A stretch of DNA of 5,721 nt, from NCBI GenBank assembly GCA_039925865.1, contig JBDSYA010000113.1, forward strand, positions 1 through 5,721, written 5' to 3'. Both the position numbers and the translations under genes were made by a program. Of this stretch, positions 5,503 to 5,721 are shown in pieces (the first letter of the stretch is position 1; each line of letters opens with the position of its first letter). The DNA comes from JBDSYA01 sp039925865 (GTDB lineage: Bacteria; Bacteroidota; Ignavibacteria; Tepidaquicellales; Tepidaquicellaceae). The notes beneath the pieces were generated by a model that was not told the origin of the DNA, did not search any database, and saw nothing but the letters and a program-made list of their open reading frames with translations.

Positions 5503-5578
5503 TGGTGCGACCTGGGGGGCTCGAACCCCCGACCTAATGATTAAGAGTCATTTGCTCTACCAGCTGAGCTAAGGTCGC
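5503..5578 (-). tRNA. tRNA-Lys, anticodon CTT
   Basis: This is a complete 76-nt tRNA on the minus strand with CCA encoded. The 7-bp acceptor stem (GCGACCT with AGGTCGC), the D arm with AGCTCAGCTGGTAGAGC, the anticodon stem AATGA/TCATT with loop CTCTTAA, and the T arm GGGGG-TTCGAGC-CCCCC are all present. The anticodon is at 5543-5545 and reads lysine codon AAG. Positions 25 to 74 are shared with the left attachment site, so the 3' part was probably donated by the element and the 5' part is the host's. Confidence 0.97.
5505..5554 (-). repeat. Right attachment site (attR) within tRNA-Lys
   Basis: This 50-bp segment is identical to 1242-1291. Identity stops at tRNA position 25 on one side and at the first C of CCA on the other. 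The strand exchange must have happened within it; tyrosine recombinases that use tRNA genes often cut in the anticodon arm, which lies at 5536-5552. Confidence 0.92.
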
Positions 5579-5632
5579 GGGTCAATATAAGAAAAAAAAT
5601 TTTTGGATTTAAGGGAGTAAGGATGTTGCTTT

Positions 5633-5721
5633 AGTCAATGGTCAATGGTTATCAGTCAATGGTCAATGGTTATCAGTCAATGGTCAATGGTTATCTGTCA
5701 ATGGTCAATGGTTATCAGTCA
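5633..5721. repeat. 21-bp tandem repeat built of heptamers
   Basis: Four full copies of AGTCAATGGTCAATGGTTATC (one differing in its first base, at 5696) and a partial fifth run to the window end. Each unit is three 7-mers in a GTCAATG, GTCAATG, GTTATCA pattern. This resembles short intergenic heptanucleotide repeats known from several bacterial groups. It lies outside the element, upstream of the tRNA. The array continues beyond the window. Confidence 0.93.

Larger units (their letters stand above)
1242..5554. mobile_element. Small tRNA-Lys integrative element (4,263 bp)
   Basis: The borders are two identical 50-bp direct repeats, 1242-1291 and 5505-5554, both equal to positions 25-74 of the tRNA-Lys(CTT) gene. 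A tyrosine recombinase gene starts about 120 bases inside the left border and reads inward. Putative integrase arm sites of shared sequence lie inside both borders. One repeat copy plus the interior is 4,263 bp, very small for an integrative element. Besides the integrase, only a Nudix hydrolase is recognisable; the rest is small unknown frames and decayed DNA. No relaxase, replication initiator or phage structural gene is visible, so horizontal movement probably depends on other elements (inference). It may be a satellite-like or degenerate element. Confidence 0.9.

Noticed and set aside
5228..5572. A 114-codon plus-strand open frame
   Set aside because: It runs through the large hairpin, the arm repeats and antisense through the tRNA-Lys gene. 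Its end (GATWGARTPDLM...) is the well-known false translation of an antisense tRNA.
5633..5721. CRISPR array
   Set aside because: The copies are contiguous 21-bp units without unique spacers, and no cas gene is present.

Overview
The window looks like chromosomal DNA of an AT-rich member of the Bacteroidota/Chlorobi/Ignavibacteria group, most likely Ignavibacteria. The main clue is the first gene, which ends in a type IX secretion sorting domain with the QNYPNPFNP motif typical of that lineage. Coding starts mostly lack strong Shine-Dalgarno sites, which fits the group.

Layout. Positions 1-978 hold the 3' part of a secreted, repeat-rich protein carrying the type IX sorting tail. Positions 1174-1213 hold a terminator reading on the minus strand. 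A 50-bp segment at 1242-1291 is an exact copy of positions 25-74 of the tRNA-Lys(CTT) gene that lies intact at 5503-5578 on the minus strand. The two copies are direct repeats 4,263 bp apart and bracket a very small integrative element. Just inside the left copy is a complete tyrosine recombinase (1409-2458). Short repeats of core TTATTAGT(G/A) lie just inside both ends and look like integrase arm-type binding sites, so the attachment region can be read almost in full.

The element's cargo is sparse. It holds a gene-poor, decayed stretch (2459-3134) with a possible response-regulator relic, a Nudix hydrolase (about 3173-3748) with its own terminator, and several short or unknown reading frames (3834-3944, 4148-4405, 4490-4576, 4594-4953, and 5007-5123 on the minus strand). 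I recognise no replication, conjugation, capsid or defence gene. Near the right end are a large hairpin (5307-5367), the right arm sites and a small terminator that serves the rebuilt tRNA.

How it fits together. The element integrated into the tRNA-Lys gene, most likely in or near the anticodon arm. It displaced the host tRNA 3' half and its old terminator to the left, and supplied a replacement 3' half, a genomically encoded CCA and a new terminator on the right. Beyond the tRNA the chromosome continues with a 21-bp tandem repeat built of heptamers (5633 to the window end).

The most interesting item is the compact element itself: attachment sites, arm sites and tRNA repair are all visible, with a cargo of unknown purpose. 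A second boundary-like module inside it (4037-4123) suggests it may be composite.
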